From assembly GCA_020216805.1 (NCBI GenBank), contig JAIWNN010000029.1, positions 1 through 10,000 on the forward strand: a DNA stretch of 10,000 bases, given 5' to 3'. Shown piece after piece: positions 7,887 through 10,000 of this stretch; the first letter of the stretch is position 1; each line of letters opens with the position of its first letter. Origin of the DNA: Desulfarculus sp. (GTDB lineage: Bacteria > Desulfobacterota > Desulfarculia > Desulfarculales > Desulfarculaceae). Under the pieces are notes generated by a model, which was not told where the DNA came from, searched no databases, and saw only the letters and a list, made by a program, of their open reading frames with translations. The translations under genes were made by a program, and so were the position numbers.

Positions 7887-9572
7887 TCAATCGGCCAGGG
7901 CGCGCAGGATGTATTCCGGGGTCAAGGGCCGGCCGTCGTAGCGCAGCACCAGGCGCGGAATCTCGAAGCCGGTCTCGCGCCGGATCAGGCGCGCCATCTG
8001 GCCGGTGGCGTTGGACTCCACCATCACCACCTGGCGGGCGGCGCGCAGGCGGGGCAGGAACTGCTCGGCCTTGAGCGGCCAGGGCTGGCGGAAGTGGCCG
8101 GTGGCCACCTGCCGTCCGCGGGCCCTGAGCTCGGCCGCCGCCTCGGCGACGACCCCCTGGCTGGTCCCCCAGCCCAAGAGCAGCAGATCGGGATGCTCCG
8201 GCCCGCTGAAGACCGGGGCCAGGGTCCGCTCCAAGAGGAGCCCGTATTTGGCCAGGCGTTTGGTCTGCTGGGCCAGGCGCACCGCCGCCGCCTCGGTGAT
8301 CACCCCCGCCGGGGTGTGCTCGTCGCTGTCGGCCTTGACCAGGGCGGCAGATTGGCCGGGCAGGGCCCGGGGCGAGAGACCGTCGGCGGCGAGGGCGTAG
8401 CGGAGATAGTTTTCCGGGTCGGCGATGGCCCGCTCCCCGGCCCGGACCACCTCCACCGCCGCCAGGTCGAAGGGCTCCACCGCGCGGTAGGAGTCGGCCA
8501 GGTATTGGTCGCTCAGGATGAAGACCGGCCCCTGGCTGGCCTCGGCCAGGGCCAGGGCCCGGGCCGCCAGGTGGAAGCACTCCTCCACCGAGCCCGGGGC
8601 CAGGATGGCGCGGGGGAATTCGCCGTGGCCGGCGTGGAGCACGAACTCCAGGTCGGCCTGCTCGGTGCGGGTGGGCAGGCCGGTGGCCGGCCCCGGGCGC
8701 TGGACCACCGCCAGCAGAAGGGGGGTCTCGCTGATGCCGGCCAGGCTGACCCCTTCGGCCATCAGGGCGAAGCCGCCGCCGCTGGTGGTGATCATGGCCG
8801 GGGCTCCGGCGAAGGAGGCCCCCAGGGCCATGTTGACCGCCGCGATCTCGTCCTCGGCCTGCTCCACCACCACCCCCAGGTCGCGGGCGTGGTTGATGAC
8901 GGTCTGGGCGATGGAGGTGGAGGGAGTCATGGGATAGAAGGCCAGGAACTTCAGACCGGCGGCCAGGGCCCCCAGGGCCAGGGCCTCGTTGCCGTTGAGG
9001 AGCATCCGTCGTCGGGGCGCGGCCGGCGGAGGCAGGGGGGCGAAGCCGGGGTGGTTTTGGCGGGCGTGGGCGTAGGCCGCCTCCAGGGCGGCGCGGTTCT
9101 TGTCCAGGATCTCCTGGGGCTTCTTCTTGCCCAGGTACTCCTTGAGCCCGGCGTCCACCAGCTCCAGGTCCAGGCCCAGCAGGGCCCCGGCCACCCCCAG
9201 GGCCACGCTGTTGACGTAGCGCCCCTCGGTCATGGCGTTGAAGTCCACGTTGTAGCAGGCGGCCTCGGCGCAGGTCAGGCCGGTGTCGGCGATGGCCCGG
9301 GCCCCGGGATTCAGCTCGCCCCGGTGCAGCTCCAGGGTCTCCTGGTCCAGGGCGATCAACAGGTCCACCCCCTCGCGGGGAGAGTGGATGGGCTGGGGGC
9401 AGACCCGGATGGCGTAGGTGTTGTGCCCGCCCCGCACCCGGGACATGTAGTCCTGGGTGACCACGATGAAGTAGCCGGCCCGCACCAGGACCTTGGCCAG
9501 CACCTGGCCGATGGTCACCAGGCCCTGGCCCGCCTCGCCGCCGATGAGGATGTTCAGCGCCTCTTTGGCCAT
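7887..9572 (-). CDS. korA: 2-oxoacid:ferredoxin oxidoreductase, fused gamma-alpha subunit
   Basis: This 561-residue protein joins two subunits found separately in some relatives. The gamma domain (about 1-180) opens with ALNILIGGEAGQGLVTIGQ and has QDYMSRVRGGHNTY (40-53). After a Pro-rich linker (about 176-190) comes the alpha domain, with NGNEALALGAL (193-203), the hallmark YPMTPST (213-219), EDEIAAVNMALGASFAGA and GPATGLPTRTEQADL (294-308). A CoA/transketolase-C-like domain closes it, with LLGWGTSQGVVAEA (465-478). ATG 9572 has GGGAAAGG (9581-9588) 8 bases upstream and begins at the family's normal N-terminus; a longer frame to 9650 lacks a Shine-Dalgarno. It is first in an operon with korB. 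No ferredoxin-like delta subunit gene follows. The family is certain; the substrate is not, so the symbol is provisional. Confidence 0.93.
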   Translation of the reverse strand: MAKEALNILIGGEAGQGLVTIGQVLAKVLVRAGYFIVVTQDYMSRVRGGHNTYAIRVCPQPIHSPREGVDLLIALDQETLELHRGELNPGARAIADTGLTCAEAACYNVDFNAMTEGRYVNSVALGVAGALLGLDLELVDAGLKEYLGKKKPQEILDKNRAALEAAYAHARQNHPGFAPLPPPAAPRRRMLLNGNEALALGALAAGLKFLAFYPMTPSTSIAQTVINHARDLGVVVEQAEDEIAAVNMALGASFAGAPAMITTSGGGFALMAEGVSLAGISETPLLLAVVQRPGPATGLPTRTEQADLEFVLHAGHGEFPRAILAPGSVEECFHLAARALALAEASQGPVFILSDQYLADSYRAVEPFDLAAVEVVRAGERAIADPENYLRYALAADGLSPRALPGQSAALVKADSDEHTPAGVITEAAAVRLAQQTKRLAKYGLLLERTLAPVFSGPEHPDLLLLGWGTSQGVVAEAAAELRARGRQVATGHFRQPWPLKAEQFLPRLRAARQVVMVESNATGQMARLIRRETGFEIPRLVLRYDGRPLTPEYILRALAD

Positions 9573-9580
9573 TGCCGCCG

Positions 9581-9588
9581 CCTTTCCC
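9581..9588 (-). promoter_or_regulatory. Ribosome binding site fixing the start of korA
   Basis: GGGAAAGG lies 8 bases before ATG 9572 on the minus strand. The alternative upstream ATG at 9650 has no Shine-Dalgarno and would add an Arg-rich extension foreign to the family. Confidence 0.6.
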
Positions 9589-9648
9589 GCGTGATCAGAC
9601 TCCACCACCCCCGCGCGTCGGCGATTCACCGCGCGTGGTCCGTCTTTC

Positions 9649-9678
9649 ATGGTAACAGAGCCGTTCCTGGGCCACCAA
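9649..9678 (-). promoter_or_regulatory. Weak promoter candidate for korAB
   Basis: On the minus strand, TTGGTG (9678-9673) and TACCAT (9654-9649) are 18 bases apart. Each matches the consensus at 4/6 positions. It is the best candidate seen in the roughly 200 bases upstream of korA, but it is weak and may be chance. Confidence 0.25.
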
Positions 9679-9687
9679 GCCCTATCC

Positions 9688-9707
9688 GGGGCCGGGAATC
9701 CGGCCCC
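9688..9707. other. Strong GC hairpin between the kor operon and the IS remnant
   Basis: GGGGCCGG (9688-9695) and CCGGCCCC (9700-9707) pair over 8 bp around the loop GAAT. No T-run flanks it on either strand. It may insulate the kor promoter region or be a leftover of the insertion sequence; neither can be shown from the window. Confidence 0.35.
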
Positions 9708-9772
9708 CGCCCGGCGACCTCCTGACGCATGCGTGGCGATTATCGGCTGGTTGACCGCCCCGTCCTCCGGGC

Positions 9773-9955
9773 CATATCGGCCGCCAAGCCGGTCCCGCGC
9801 CCCCTCGCGCCAACGGCAAGGCCGAGCGTTTCATCCGGATCGACAGCAAGGAGCGGGCCTGCAAGCGTGGCGAAGAATCATCGACCGAACGAGAGCGCCA
9901 TCTCCTCACTTGACTTGATGGCTACAACCACCGCCGGCCGCACTCCGCCTCTTTG
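9773..9955 (+). pseudogene. Decayed C-terminal fragment of an IS481-type transposase
   Basis: In one frame, the reading from 9806 is RANGKAERFIRI, followed by KERACKRGEESSTERERHL, then a TGA stop (9911-9913), then LDGYNHRRPHSAS. This lines up without gaps with the conserved tail of the IS481/IS3-like integrase core: (T/R)NGKAERFI, an EWAY-type motif, ER, WLDxYNxRRPHxAL. The stop stands where the family has Trp (TGG to TGA), and EWAY has become ERAC. NGKAERF holds the last catalytic Glu of the DDE triad. Upstream, to about 9773, similarity is faint (HI...PRANGK). After RRPHSA the family resemblance is lost. The earlier catalytic Asp residues and the terminal repeats are not visible. It is not a functional gene. 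Family assignment is by recognisable motif only. Confidence 0.72.
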
Positions 9956-10000
9956 ACAACGACGGCTAGTCACCCACCCTCATCCCTTCCGTCATCCCCA

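Noticed and set aside
9573..9650. 26-residue N-terminal extension of KorA to an ATG at 9650
   Set aside because: There is no ribosome binding site at 9650, and the family N-terminus begins at the ATG at 9572, which has GGGAAAGG upstream.
7851..9725. Long + strand open frame (624 codons) covering korA
   Set aside because: It is antisense to a gene with all expected motifs. The product is a low-complexity Gly/Gln/Val/His-rich string with no recognisable domain.

Overview
The window is a GC-rich bacterial chromosome segment of ordinary metabolic genes. The closest fit is an anaerobic, Deltaproteobacteria/Desulfobacterota-like organism. The basis is a 2-oxoacid:ferredoxin oxidoreductase with a fused gamma-alpha subunit, an AMP-forming acetyl-CoA synthetase beside a CBS/DUF294 protein, high GC throughout, and G/C-rich third codon positions. 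This assignment is an inference from gene content only. I found no CRISPR array, tRNA, rRNA, phage module or defence system.

Layout. Positions 1-192 (+) hold the C-terminal end of acetyl-CoA synthetase (acs), closed by a strong 14-bp hairpin. Next on the same strand is a 644-residue signalling protein (319-2253) with a cyclic-nucleotide-binding-like domain, a CBS pair, a GlnD-like nucleotidyltransferase domain (DUF294) and its C-terminal partner domain. Convergent to it is transketolase (tkt, 2404-4407, -), with a hairpin terminator at 2341-2372 and a plausible promoter at 4546-4574. A 470-base divergent region follows, then a small 85-residue protein of unknown function on + (4881-5138).

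From 5259 to 9572 all genes are on the minus strand. In order of transcription they are: korA (9572-7887) and korB (7861-7010), a 2-oxoacid:ferredoxin oxidoreductase operon; a secreted SGNH/GDSL hydrolase (6847-6011) with its own near-consensus sigma-70 promoter (6916-6944); a YjbQ/UPF0047 protein (5937-5518) starting with GTG; and a 50-residue lipoprotein (5411-5259), easily missed because of its length. The right edge (about 9773-9955, +) carries a decayed C-terminal fragment of an IS481-type transposase, including an in-frame stop.

How the genes fit together. acs activates acetate to acetyl-CoA, and the CBS/DUF294 protein next to it may sense energy state for that step. KorAB exchanges CO2, electrons and CoA with 2-oxoacids, and transketolase runs the non-oxidative pentose phosphate pathway. 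Transketolase and KorB both need thiamine diphosphate, and YjbQ-family proteins have a reported secondary thiamine-phosphate synthase activity, so a loose thiamine theme is possible but unproven. I see no clearly new multi-gene system. The points most worth a second look are the missing canonical cysteine in KorB, the IS481 remnant, the degenerate nucleotide pocket in the CBS/DUF294 protein, and the two small unassigned proteins.
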